From the NCBI RefSeq assembly GCF_011694515.1, contig NZ_CP050192.1, positions 3,544,172 through 3,608,171 on the forward strand: a DNA stretch of 64,000 nucleotides. The letters are read 5' to 3'. Of the stretch, positions 9,014 to 17,355 are shown in pieces. Each line of letters starts with the position of its first letter. Position 1 is the first letter of the stretch. The position numbers and the translations under genes are program-made. This DNA comes from Mycobacterium sp. DL592 (GTDB lineage: Bacteria > Actinomycetota > Actinomycetes > Mycobacteriales > Mycobacteriaceae). Under the pieces are notes generated by a model. That model did no database searches and was not told where the DNA came from. It was given only the letters and a program-made list of their open reading frames with translations.

Positions 9014-9910
9014 TCAGGCCGAAAGAGGGGGCTCATCGGGCGCCGACAAGCTCAGCACCGCGCCCGCCACAGCGGACGAGGTACGGATCTTCGCCTCGAG
9101 GGACCGCAAGCGGACCGCGAGACTCGATTCGACGTCGTCGCCGATGAGATCGACATCGCCGACGATCAAGACCGACCGAGGCCCGACCACCTCCAGTCGA
9201 AGGTACGTCACACGGTCCACTTCGGGCATGGCGAGCAGCTCCCGCAGGGCAGCGGCCCGCACCTGGGGATCGACTTCCTCTCCGACCAGGAACCGGCGAT
9301 TGAGGTTGACGAGCACAATCGCGACCGCTCCCAGCAGCACGCCGATCAATACCGAGGCGATACCGTCCGGTATCGACGAACCCGTGAGCTCGCTGGCGAT
9401 CAGGCCGCCTGCAGCGAGTACTAGGCCAACCAGGGCTGCGGCGTCCTCGGCCACAACTGCGCGCAGGGTCGGGTCGGAGGTGGCCAGAACATGCTCGATC
9501 AGGTCCCGATGCATCGAGACCGCCTCACGTTTGGACTGCCGAAGGGATTGCGCGAGCGAGATCGACTCGAGCACGAAAGACACCGCCAGCACGACATAGG
9601 CCACCACGAAGTCACCCGCGGCAGCAGGCTCCAACAGTTCCTGCACACCCCGCATGACCGATACTGCGCCGCCGGCGGCAAGCAACCCGAGCGCCGCAAC
9701 CAGCGACCAGACGTAGGCCTCTTTCCCACTGCCAATGGGGTGTTTGGCGTCAGGCTTGCGGCGCGACAGCCGGTCTGCGGTGATCAGAAATATCTCATTG
9801 CCGCTGTCAGACCATGAATGCGCCGCCTCGGCGAGCATCGACGCCGAACCGGTGAGCACAGCGGCCACCGATTTCGCCACTGCCACAAGTACATTCACGA
9901 CGAATGCCAC
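9014..9910 (-). CDS. cation diffusion facilitator (ZnT9/CzcD-type) transporter
   Basis: A 298-residue cytoplasmic-membrane cation efflux protein with five to six hydrophobic helices, the CDF motif AEAAHSWSDSGNE in helix two, VAEDAAALVGL in a later helix (the ED.AA..G form of the ZnT9-like branch), and a cytosolic C-terminal domain (about 205-298). The substrate is probably a divalent metal such as Zn or Fe, not resolvable here. The GTG at 9910 is the only available start. Coding-like sequence typical of the family N-terminus (ATGAAASTRTVLVAF) continues upstream in frame to about 10017 with no ATG, GTG or TTG, so the N-terminus may be miscalled or use a rare codon. Confidence 0.8.
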   Translation of the reverse strand: MAFVVNVLVAVAKSVAAVLTGSASMLAEAAHSWSDSGNEIFLITADRLSRRKPDAKHPIGSGKEAYVWSLVAALGLLAAGGAVSVMRGVQELLEPAAAGDFVVAYVVLAVSFVLESISLAQSLRQSKREAVSMHRDLIEHVLATSDPTLRAVVAEDAAALVGLVLAAGGLIASELTGSSIPDGIASVLIGVLLGAVAIVLVNLNRRFLVGEEVDPQVRAAALRELLAMPEVDRVTYLRLEVVGPRSVLIVGDVDLIGDDVESSLAVRLRSLEAKIRTSSAVAGAVLSLSAPDEPPLSA

Positions 9911-10017
9911 CAGAACTGTCCTGGTGCTCGCTGCCGCGCCCGTCGCACCTGCCGCGAAGAGGTCGAACGATCGACGGTCAGCCGCAGCTACCGGAAGCAG
10001 GGGCGGCCGGCCGTCGT

Positions 10018-10344
10018 TCAGTCCTTTGCTTCGTGGGGCTTGTTGAGCGCACGGTCCGCGCTGCGCACGATGCTGCGCAGGAATTCGTACTGGGTCGTGA
10101 CAAGCTGGTCAGCCAATTCGAGGGCGCTGTCGACGATGGTCTGCCGCAGCGGATGAACCGCATCTGGAAGCGCCTCGTCGACCTTGTCGACGAACGTGCG
10201 TACCGCGTCGATCGCGGCCTGCTGTCCGGACTTGACCGACTCGAGTACTTCATCGGAGAGGTCAGTGGCGCGGGGCAGCACATCCACGCCGTTCTCGGTG
10301 CTCTCGTGCTTCGTGCCGTTCCCGGACTTGGTGTCATGAGTCAT
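10018..10344 (-). CDS. conserved-type small helical protein of unknown function
   Basis: A 108-residue, highly charged, mostly helical protein without signal peptide or membrane segment. The core (about 25-100, including LSDEVLESVKSGQQAAIDAV and DQLVTTQYEFLRSIV) has a heptad-like hydrophobic pattern, suggesting a coiled-coil or phasin-like association domain. An AGGAG sits 8 bases before the ATG. It is just upstream of the cation efflux gene on the same strand, and the two may be cotranscribed. I do not recognise a family and assign no function. Confidence 0.7.
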   Translation of the reverse strand: MTHDTKSGNGTKHESTENGVDVLPRATDLSDEVLESVKSGQQAAIDAVRTFVDKVDEALPDAVHPLRQTIVDSALELADQLVTTQYEFLRSIVRSADRALNKPHEAKD

Positions 10345-10566
10345 AGTCGAACTCCTAAAGGTTCAGGGCAGACACTCGCCGATCGTTTCGGCATTGTGCT
10401 ACTTCAGATTCCACGCTTCTGCTGTCACCCGACAGAGGCTTTAGACCCCCGGATGCGGGATAGGTACTCCCCGTAGTCGGGTCGTCGTCCTGTCGAGTTC
10501 AGGAAACCTGGCGGGGACTTCACCCCCGCTGGGAATAACATCGCTGGGGGCGGTGTTGGTGCGGCC

Positions 10567-10989
10567 ATGAGCGAACAGGCAGAACTGAGCCCCACCGACT
10601 GGGTACGCGCGCAGACCGAACAGATTCTCGAACAGGGCACCACCGACGGTGTGCACATCTTGGACCGGCCGGTCGTGCTTTTCACCACCACCGGCGCGAA
10701 GTCCGGCAAGAAGCGCTACGTGCCCCTGATGAGGGTCGAGGAGAACGGCCGCTACGCCATGGTCGCGTCCAAGGGTGGCGACCCGGAGCATCCGTCGTGG
10801 TACTTCAACGTCAAGGCCAACCCCACCGTCACCGCGCTGGACGGCGACAAGCAGTTCACCCTGACCGCGCGCGAGGTCTCCGGCGACGAGCGTGAGCACT
10901 GGTGGAAGCTGGCGGTCCAGGCGTACCCGCCTTACGCCGAGTACCAGACCAAGACCGAGCGACTGATCCCGGTTTTCGTCCTCGAGTAA
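10567..10989 (+). CDS. deazaflavin (F420)-dependent nitroreductase-family protein
   Basis: A 140-residue member of the Ddn/Rv3547-like split-barrel family, which uses reduced F420. Typical features are the early VLFTTTGAKSGKKRYVPLM block, a YAMVASKGGDPEHPSWYFNV block (the cofactor-phosphate and nitro-substrate region in characterised homologues), and the terminal YQTKTERLIPVFVLE. Length and motif order are complete. Family members reduce quinones or nitroaromatics such as pretomanid; the substrate here is unknown. It stands alone on the plus strand and is convergent with the DUF202 gene 10 bases away. Confidence 0.9.
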   Translation: MSEQAELSPTDWVRAQTEQILEQGTTDGVHILDRPVVLFTTTGAKSGKKRYVPLMRVEENGRYAMVASKGGDPEHPSWYFNVKANPTVTALDGDKQFTLTAREVSGDEREHWWKLAVQAYPPYAEYQTKTERLIPVFVLE

Positions 10990-10999
10990 CCCTTGGGAG

Positions 11000-11434
11000 T
11001 CACATTCTCGACGTCACGCCCAGCAGGGCAAGAACGCCGAGCGCGGCGATCATCGCCGCCACCATCGAGGCGATCGAGTAACGCATCGGCCCGAATTCGG
11101 CCTTGAGTGCGCGCAATTCCTGGCGGTGCTGAATCCAGCCGAGGATCAACGCCGCCAATCCGATCACGATCATCGCGAAGCCGAAGATCTGGGGGCTGAC
11201 GTACGGGTCGCGCAGCCGGTCGTTGTCCGACAGGTACCGGAAGATCTGGTAGATCGTGAACCCGAACGCGATCAGCGACGTGCTGGTGCTGGTCCAGGCC
11301 ATCAGGGTTCGTTCGAGTGCCAGCCGGTTGCGTTCGGCGGCTAGCCGCGTGTTGGCGTCCACCCCAGCAGTACACACCACGGCCCGGGCGTCGCGCCGCG
11401 ATGCGGTCACCGCTATGGCACTCGTAACGTTCAT
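11000..11434 (-). CDS. DUF202-family small membrane protein
   Basis: A 144-residue protein with the DUF202/YidH signature TRLAAERNRLALERTLMAW before the first of three transmembrane helices (about residues 48-68, 85-103 and 120-142). The family function is unknown. ATG 11434 is preferred over the adjacent upstream TTG. No operon partner is evident. Confidence 0.8.
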   Translation of the reverse strand: MNVTSAIAVTASRRDARAVVCTAGVDANTRLAAERNRLALERTLMAWTSTSTSLIAFGFTIYQIFRYLSDNDRLRDPYVSPQIFGFAMIVIGLAALILGWIQHRQELRALKAEFGPMRYSIASMVAAMIAALGVLALLGVTSRM

Positions 11435-11624
11435 CAATTAGCCAAATGTGCACGGTGGGACTGACGGTGCGTTATTGACCGCCTGCAGTGTACTTTTGGC
11501 AGGTCATTGAAGTAGAAATAATTTGCTGAAACGCTAGGCATCCGGTTCGCCGCAACATACTGTAACGAGCGTCGGAAATTGGGGGGCGCCCGGCGTCGGG
11601 CAGTTATGCGCGAGAGGAGGCGGC

Positions 11625-13088
11625 GTGTCCCCAGCCCCGAATTCGTTCGGGAAAGCTCGCGCAGTACCCCGCCTGGTCATCATGACCGGCATCTCGGGAG
11701 CTGCCGCCGTCGGTGCGAGCGTCTTTCTCGCGTCGACCTCAGGTGCGACACCGGCCGACCAGAAGCCCGGCCCTGGCTGTGTGGTCACCACCACCGGGCA
11801 GTGCGCCTCCGGCCATACGGCACGGCCCGCCGCCGCCACCCACGCCACGACCGCGCACGCACAGGCGGCGTTGACCATCACCATCTCCGGCCCCTTCCTC
11901 GGTCTGATCGGAGACGGTGTCGACGCGGCTGCCGACTGCACCGGCTCGGCATGCAACGGCGGGCGGGGCGGCCTGCTCTGGGGGAACGGCGGAAACGGCG
12001 CGAACGGGGGCACCGGCGGGGACGCGGGCCTTTTCGGCAACGGCGGTAACGGTGGGAACGCCATCAAGGCCGGGCAAGCCGGCGGCCGCGGCGGCACCGG
12101 CGGCTTGCTATGGGGTAACGGCGGCGACGGCGGCAATGGCGCCGACGGCGCACCCGGCGCGGACGGGGTCAACCCGACACCACCGACGGGCAGCTACGCC
12201 AACGCGGGCGGCTCGGGCGCCAGCGCGAGCGGCTACGACAGCCAGGTCGGCGGCAACGGTGGAACCGGCGCCCCCGGCGGCCAATACAACTATTTCTTCG
12301 TCACCCCGATCGGCGGAGCCGGTGGAGGTGGCGGCTGGGCCTGGAGTTTCTACGGCAATGCCGTCGGCGGTAACGGCGGAACCGGAGGCGCGGGCGCGTT
12401 CGGCGGCCAAGGCGGCCAAGGCGGTACCGGCGGGGTAGCCAGCGTCGGCTCGACAGGGACATCGGTCAGCGGCAACGGCGGCACCGGCGGAACAGGCGGC
12501 ACCGGAGCAGCAGGCGGTCAGGGCGGCACTGGCGGAGCCACCTGGGGCCCACTCGGGGTGGCCGGCGACGGCGGCAACGGCGGAACGGGCGGTGTCGGAG
12601 CCACCGGTGGCGCAGGCGGCGACGGCGGCGCCGGCGGTGAAGGTGGCCGGGGCGGAATCTTCGGCGGCAACGGCGGCAACGGCGGTAAGGGCGGCAACGG
12701 CGCCAACGGCGGCAACGGCGCGATCGGTGGCCAAGGCGGTACCGGAGGCACCGGTGGCACCACCCTGTATGACACCGGGCACGCGGGCCAGGGCGGTACC
12801 GGCGGCACCGGCGGCACCGGGGGAGCTGGCGGCGACGGCGGCAATGCCGGTAAAGGCGGGGCCGGCGGACGCACGTTCCTCGCCGGCACACCCGGCACCA
12901 GTGGATCGTCCGGCGTAGCCGGAACTGGCGGCACCGGCGGCCAGGGCGGCACCGGAGGAACCGGCGGCACCAGCGGGACCGGCGTCAGCGGCTCCTCGGG
13001 CCAGTCGGGCCAGAGTGGTCACGCGGCGTCCGGGCGACAGGGTGGGGCCGGCGGAGCCGGTGGCACCGGCGGAGCCGGCGCCAGCTGA
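11625..13088 (+). CDS. secreted PGRS (Gly-rich repeat) protein without a PE domain
   Basis: A 487-residue protein. Residues 1-45 look like a twin-basic signal peptide ending at an Ala-rich site (SGATPA). About 110-487 are GGxGG/NGGNGG repeats with GLLWGNGG and GLFGNGG units, as in the PGRS half of PE_PGRS proteins. The N-terminal PE helix pair is absent, so secretion should use the Sec or Tat route, not type VII. The GTG start has a strong GAGAGGAGG site. There is a Tyr/Phe/Trp-containing interruption (about 190-245). Homologous domains form glycine-rich helices with calcium-binding loops at the cell surface. No catalytic C-terminal domain is seen, unlike the second PGRS protein in this window. 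Confidence 0.85.
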   Translation: MSPAPNSFGKARAVPRLVIMTGISGAAAVGASVFLASTSGATPADQKPGPGCVVTTTGQCASGHTARPAAATHATTAHAQAALTITISGPFLGLIGDGVDAAADCTGSACNGGRGGLLWGNGGNGANGGTGGDAGLFGNGGNGGNAIKAGQAGGRGGTGGLLWGNGGDGGNGADGAPGADGVNPTPPTGSYANAGGSGASASGYDSQVGGNGGTGAPGGQYNYFFVTPIGGAGGGGGWAWSFYGNAVGGNGGTGGAGAFGGQGGQGGTGGVASVGSTGTSVSGNGGTGGTGGTGAAGGQGGTGGATWGPLGVAGDGGNGGTGGVGATGGAGGDGGAGGEGGRGGIFGGNGGNGGKGGNGANGGNGAIGGQGGTGGTGGTTLYDTGHAGQGGTGGTGGTGGAGGDGGNAGKGGAGGRTFLAGTPGTSGSSGVAGTGGTGGQGGTGGTGGTSGTGVSGSSGQSGQSGHAASGRQGGAGGAGGTGGAGAS

Positions 13089-13434
13089 GCACTACCCCGA
13101 TCAACCGGCAGCGGCAGCCTCCCCCGCGGACTTCGCTGGAAAGCCACGCCCCGGGCGATTTCACCTCAGGCGGGTCGCTTTACCCAGGACCACGGGTACC
13201 GCATAGCAGCCCTCTCCCAGTCTTCTTTGCCCTAGTCCACAGGCCTGGCGGCGGCTACCGGTACCCCCGCTTGACTCTTAAATGAGGCCTACGTCACACT
13301 CAATTGCTTCGATGAACAGATGCTTGCTGCCACTGTTAGAACGCACGTACCTGAAAAGTCGGGTGACCCCGCGTCGATCAGCTCGCATCTTTGCCAGGGA
13401 GAAGGCGTGACCGCTTTGAAGGAGGTGCCGGCCG
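13089..13434. promoter_or_regulatory. intergenic region upstream of the mce operon
   Basis: This 346-base gap must carry the mce promoter. TTGACT (13271-13276) followed after 18 bases by CACACT (13295-13300) is a weak SigA-like candidate. TAGAAC at 13337-13342 is only a half-site for KstR-like operators, so sterol control is not supported. A strong ribosome binding site, GAAGGAGGTG (13418-13427), precedes the TTG start of the first yrbE gene. No gene or clear terminator was found. Confidence 0.35.
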
Positions 13435-14442
13435 TTGACCGCAGGTGTCGATGACGCGACAGCGGCTGAGACGGAAGGCCCTACCCTCCCCTGCGTCGAT
13501 ATAGACGCCGAGGTCGACGAGCTTCTCAGCGCCGACGTCGCCGACGACCTCGCTTTGCCGAACGGGTCGGAGGATCACCAGGCCGACGTTCCCGCCCCCG
13601 CGGCCGGCCTCTTTAGCACGTTGCTGAACTCACCCCTCGGCAGACCGCTGCGATACGGCCTGAACCAGGGTGACTCCTCGCTGAAGACTCTCGGCCGCTT
13701 CTTCGAGCTGGGCGTGCTGGCGTTCTTCCATCTCGGAAGAGATCTGATCCGGCTGCGCCACCCGTGGCGGGACACCATCAACCAGGCCTGGTTCATCATC
13801 AGCGTCACGGCGATACCGGCATTGCTGGTGTCCATCCCGTTCGGCGTGATCGTGGCGGTGCAGGTCGGCAACTTCATCAACCAGGTCGGCGCGTCCTCGG
13901 TGTCCGGCGCCGCCGGTGGCCTGGGGGTGATCCGCCAGGGCGCACCGATCGTGGCGGCGCTACTCCTTGGCGGCGCAGCGGGTTCGGCCGTAGCCACCGA
14001 TCTGGGCACCCGGACGATCCGCGAGGAAGTCGACGCATTGCGGGTCATGGGTGTCGACCCGATCCAGCGGCTCGTCACCCCGCGGCTCGCCGCGATCGTG
14101 TTCGTCGCGCCCGTGCTGTGCTCGTTCATCATCTTCATGGGCCTGGCCGCCGGCTACGCGATCAACGTCGGCTTCCAGTCCGGCACCCCGGGCAGCTACA
14201 TCGCCTCGTTCGCCTCCTTCGCCAGCGTCACCGACGTGGTGGTCGCGGTCATCAAGACCTGGCTGTTCGGCATCGTCGTGATCCTGGTGGCCTGCCAGCG
14301 CGGGCTGGAAACCAAGGGCGGCGCGCGCGGCGTCGCCGACGCGGTCAACGCCTCCGTCGTCATCGGTGTCGTCGCAGTGTTCGGCCTCAACCTCCTCATC
14401 ACCCAGGGGCTGTCGATGTCCATGCCGCTGAGAGTGGGCTGA
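13435..14442 (+). CDS. yrbEA: YrbE-type MlaE permease A of the mce transporter, with N-terminal extension
   Basis: One of the two inner-membrane permease subunits of an Mce lipid importer. The MlaE/DUF140 permease domain covers about residues 95-330 with five to six helices. The conserved cytosolic loop (REEVDALRVMGVDPIQRLVTP) is the likely coupling helix that contacts the Mkl ATPase. The protein is 335 residues against the usual 255-290; the first 75 are an acidic, Asp/Ala-rich extension. TTG 13435 with a near-perfect GAAGGAGGTG site eight bases upstream is the best start. The stop overlaps the next ATG (TGATG). Which numbered mce system this is cannot be decided from the sequence alone. Confidence 0.9.
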   Translation: MTAGVDDATAAETEGPTLPCVDIDAEVDELLSADVADDLALPNGSEDHQADVPAPAAGLFSTLLNSPLGRPLRYGLNQGDSSLKTLGRFFELGVLAFFHLGRDLIRLRHPWRDTINQAWFIISVTAIPALLVSIPFGVIVAVQVGNFINQVGASSVSGAAGGLGVIRQGAPIVAALLLGGAAGSAVATDLGTRTIREEVDALRVMGVDPIQRLVTPRLAAIVFVAPVLCSFIIFMGLAAGYAINVGFQSGTPGSYIASFASFASVTDVVVAVIKTWLFGIVVILVACQRGLETKGGARGVADAVNASVVIGVVAVFGLNLLITQGLSMSMPLRVG

Positions 14443-15302
14443 TGGCGGCACCGTCGCGGTATGTCCCCTCTGCGCTGCGCGTCCCGTTCTGGGTCGCCGG
14501 CCGCGGTGACTCGATCGTCCAGCGCCTGGGCCACCAGGTCACGTTCCTGTCCCAGGTGCTCGGCGCCATTCCCACGACGATCAAGCACTACCGGCACCAG
14601 ACCGGCGTGCTGCTGGTCGACATCATGTGGGGCAACGGATCTCTCATCGTCGGCGGCGGCACCATCGGCGTGCTGGTGTTCATGGGCGCCGCGGTCGGCG
14701 GTTCGGTAGGCATCGAAGGCTACGGCGCCCTCGACATGGTGGGCATGGGCCCGCTGACCGGTTTCGTCTCCGCCTATGCCAACACCCGCGAGATGGCACC
14801 GATGATCGCCGGAATCGGGTTTGCGGCCCAGGCCGGTTGCCGGATGACCGCCGAGATCGGCGCGATGCGGATCTCCGAGGAGATCGACGCGCTCGAAGCC
14901 CTCGGCATCCGGTCAATCCCCTTCGTGGTGACCACCCGCGTCATCGCCGGAATGCTGACCATCGTCCCGCTCTATGTCGTGACGCTGGCGTTGAGCTACC
15001 TGTCGTGCGTCCTGGTGGTCAACGTCTTGCACGGACAGTCCTCCGGCACCTACTACCACTACTTCGACTCGTTCCTGCAGCCCTCCGACGTGATGTTCTC
15101 GGTCCTCAAGGCCGCCATCTTCGTCACCCTGATCATCGCGATCCACTGCTATCACGGCTACTACGCCGAGGGCGGCCCGGAAGGTGTCGGACGGGCTTCG
15201 GGGCGGGCCATTCGGGCCAGCATCGTCACCGTCGTCGCCGCCGACATGGTGCTCACGCTGCTGTTCTGGGGTAACAGTCCCGGCGTTCGGATATCCGGAT
15301 AG
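14442..15302 (+). CDS. yrbEB: YrbE-type MlaE permease B of the mce transporter
   Basis: Second permease subunit, 286 residues and of normal family length, pairing with YrbEA in the membrane. The coupling loop RISEEIDALEALGIRSIPFV (about residues 145-165) and five hydrophobic helices are visible. The conserved segment GFVSAYANTREMAPMIAGIG is diagnostic of the family. The gene starts on the ATG that overlaps the yrbEA stop and is followed after two bases by the first mce gene, so it is firmly inside the operon. Confidence 0.93.
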   Translation: MAAPSRYVPSALRVPFWVAGRGDSIVQRLGHQVTFLSQVLGAIPTTIKHYRHQTGVLLVDIMWGNGSLIVGGGTIGVLVFMGAAVGGSVGIEGYGALDMVGMGPLTGFVSAYANTREMAPMIAGIGFAAQAGCRMTAEIGAMRISEEIDALEALGIRSIPFVVTTRVIAGMLTIVPLYVVTLALSYLSCVLVVNVLHGQSSGTYYHYFDSFLQPSDVMFSVLKAAIFVTLIIAIHCYHGYYAEGGPEGVGRASGRAIRASIVTVVAADMVLTLLFWGNSPGVRISG

Positions 15303-15304
15303 CG

Positions 15305-16348
15305 ATGTCGTTGTCTGCAGACCAAGGCGCACGGGCGCCCAGCTCACGCAAGCTGCGAATCCGCGGGTTGATCGCCGCGGTGGTGCTCGCCGTCGCCGGC
15401 ATCGGGCTCTACCAGCTGGGCAGCGGCGGCTACACCAAGACGTTCACGCTCACCGTGGTGGCCGACACCCTCGGCGAAGGCCTGACCCCCGGCGCGGAGG
15501 TCAAGTTCCGCGGGCTGACCATCGGGTCGGTGGGCACGCTGGAGACCACCGGCTACAACAAGCAGAAGATGACACTGAAGCTCGAGCCGGATCAAGCCAC
15601 CGCCCTGGCCGCCGACACCACGGCGAAGTTCGTGTCCTCCAACACCTTTGGTTTGGCGGCTGTCGAGCTGGTCAGCACCGGCGCGGGCCCCCGGCTGCGC
15701 CCCGACCAGACGCTGCTGATCAACTCCGACGTGCCGCCCACCTCCATCACCGGCCTGTTGCGCCAGGGCCAGCGGCTCGGCCAGATCGTGGACTCGACCG
15801 ACGTCGAGCACATCATCGCCGTGGTGAGCCGGCATTCGGATCTGACCGAGCCGGTGACACGCTCCTTCTTCGACCTGGCCAAAATGCTCGCGGACTCGCA
15901 AAAAGTGCCGTTCTCGCAATCGCTTTCGGTGTTCGCCACGGTGCTCAACGGGGCCAGCGACGCGGTACCGCTGATCAATCTGGCCTACGACCTGCTCAAC
16001 GGCATGTCCTTCCTGGCGCAGCCGGAAGGGGTGCAGCGCGTCAACGTAATCCTCGACCAGTCGGCCAAGCTGCTCTACAACACCGACGCGGTGTTCGCCC
16101 GCAACATCTCCTGGCTCGTCCCACTGGCCGATGCGCTGCGCAACATCCTGCTCCCCCGCATGTACATGCTGGGCAGCCTGGCCCCAGCCTACGACCGGCT
16201 CTCGGGCCTCATCGACCGCACCAGCGCGGCGTTTCCGATGATCGACGGGAAGGTGCGGCTGCAGATCGAGGTCATCATGGACACCATGCCGGGCCTACCG
16301 GCCGCCCTGGACGCCGCGCCGCCGGTACCGCAGGGAGCGGGCGGATGA
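15305..16348 (+). CDS. mceA: Mce-family protein A
   Basis: A 347-residue lipid-transport protein with an N-terminal membrane anchor (about 20-42), an MCE domain (about 45-120: DTLGEGLTPGAEVKFRGLTI) and a long helical tail (about 150-330) ending in a Pro/Ala-rich stretch. Six Mce proteins together are thought to build a needle that carries lipids across the periplasm to the YrbE pair. It is first of the six here. The stop overlaps the mceB ATG (ATGA). Confidence 0.92.
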   Translation: MSLSADQGARAPSSRKLRIRGLIAAVVLAVAGIGLYQLGSGGYTKTFTLTVVADTLGEGLTPGAEVKFRGLTIGSVGTLETTGYNKQKMTLKLEPDQATALAADTTAKFVSSNTFGLAAVELVSTGAGPRLRPDQTLLINSDVPPTSITGLLRQGQRLGQIVDSTDVEHIIAVVSRHSDLTEPVTRSFFDLAKMLADSQKVPFSQSLSVFATVLNGASDAVPLINLAYDLLNGMSFLAQPEGVQRVNVILDQSAKLLYNTDAVFARNISWLVPLADALRNILLPRMYMLGSLAPAYDRLSGLIDRTSAAFPMIDGKVRLQIEVIMDTMPGLPAALDAAPPVPQGAGG

Positions 16349-17355
16349 GAAGTGTCAGCAGAGCACTGGTGTGGTTGACCATCTTCAGTGCGATCGCGGT
16401 GGTGTGCACGCTGATCGTGGTGACTGCGCTGCGCTCCCCCATCAACGGAACGGTGTCGCGTTACACCGCGGCATTCACCGATGTCTCGGGGCTCTATGTC
16501 GGCGACGATGTCCGGATCTCCGGGGTACAGGTCGGCAAGGTCGAGACGATCCGGCTCGACGGGCGGATCGCGAAAGTCGACTTCACCGCACAGGACAACC
16601 AGCCGGTGTTCACCAACACCGTCGCCGCGGTGCGCTACCAGAGCCTCATCGGGCAGCGGTACGTGGAGCTCGTCCAGCCCGCCAAGCCGGACAAGCGGCT
16701 GCCCGCCGGAGGCGACATTCCGCTGGGACAGACCATTCCGTCGTTCGATGTGGCCAAGCTGTTCAACGGTTTTCGGCCGATCTTCCAGACAGTCGACCCC
16801 GCCCAGTTCAACCTGCTCGGCGAGAACCTGCTGCGGTTGATCCAAGGTGACGAAAACGGAGTCGGACCGTTCCTGCACGACCTGGACGTCATCTCCAAAT
16901 TGGCGACCGACCGCAAGGCCGTCATCACCGCGATCATCCACAACCTGAGTTCGATATCCCAGGACCTCGGCGGCAAGTCCCAGCAGCTGTTCCAGCTGAT
17001 CTCCATCCTCAACGACATTCTGACCCAGTTCGGCTCCAAAGCCGCCGAGTTCCGCTCCGCACTCGACGTCGGACTTCCGGTGCTGCGCAACACCACCCAC
17101 ATCATGCAATACCTCGAGCAGCTGTTCGACGGCCAGACGGTTCCGATGTATGACCTGAGCGCACGCATGTGGCCCCAGACCCCCACGATCATCGCCGGCC
17201 TGTCGCTGGTGCCGTCACTGATTCAGGGAGTGCGCGACACCTTGATCGACGACAAGCCGGCCACCCCGACATTCATCTGCTCGAACGGTGAGGTCAATCT
17301 GCCCGGCATCGGCCAGGTGTCGTTCGCCCAACAGAACTTGGTGATCTGCAAATGA
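16345..17355 (+). CDS. mceB: Mce-family protein B
   Basis: A 336-residue Mce protein: membrane anchor at about 10-30, MCE domain at about 35-115 (DVSGLYVGDDVRISGVQVGK), then a helical domain and a C-terminal region with two cysteines (FICSNGEV and LVICK at the very end) that could form a disulphide outside the membrane. Start and stop overlap the neighbouring mce genes by four bases each, showing translational coupling. Role: subunit of the mce lipid importer. Confidence 0.92.
   Translation: MRSVSRALVWLTIFSAIAVVCTLIVVTALRSPINGTVSRYTAAFTDVSGLYVGDDVRISGVQVGKVETIRLDGRIAKVDFTAQDNQPVFTNTVAAVRYQSLIGQRYVELVQPAKPDKRLPAGGDIPLGQTIPSFDVAKLFNGFRPIFQTVDPAQFNLLGENLLRLIQGDENGVGPFLHDLDVISKLATDRKAVITAIIHNLSSISQDLGGKSQQLFQLISILNDILTQFGSKAAEFRSALDVGLPVLRNTTHIMQYLEQLFDGQTVPMYDLSARMWPQTPTIIAGLSLVPSLIQGVRDTLIDDKPATPTFICSNGEVNLPGIGQVSFAQQNLVICK

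Noticed and set aside
12000-13080. Dense short repeats resembling a repeat array, and long Pro-rich frames on the opposite strand
   Set aside because: The repeats are simply GGC-rich codons for Gly-rich PGRS units; the opposite-strand frames are mirror images of them with no starts or homology.
13330-13345. KstR operator upstream of the mce operon (mce4-type sterol control)
   Set aside because: Only the half-site TAGAAC is present with no inverted partner, and the gene set differs from mce4.
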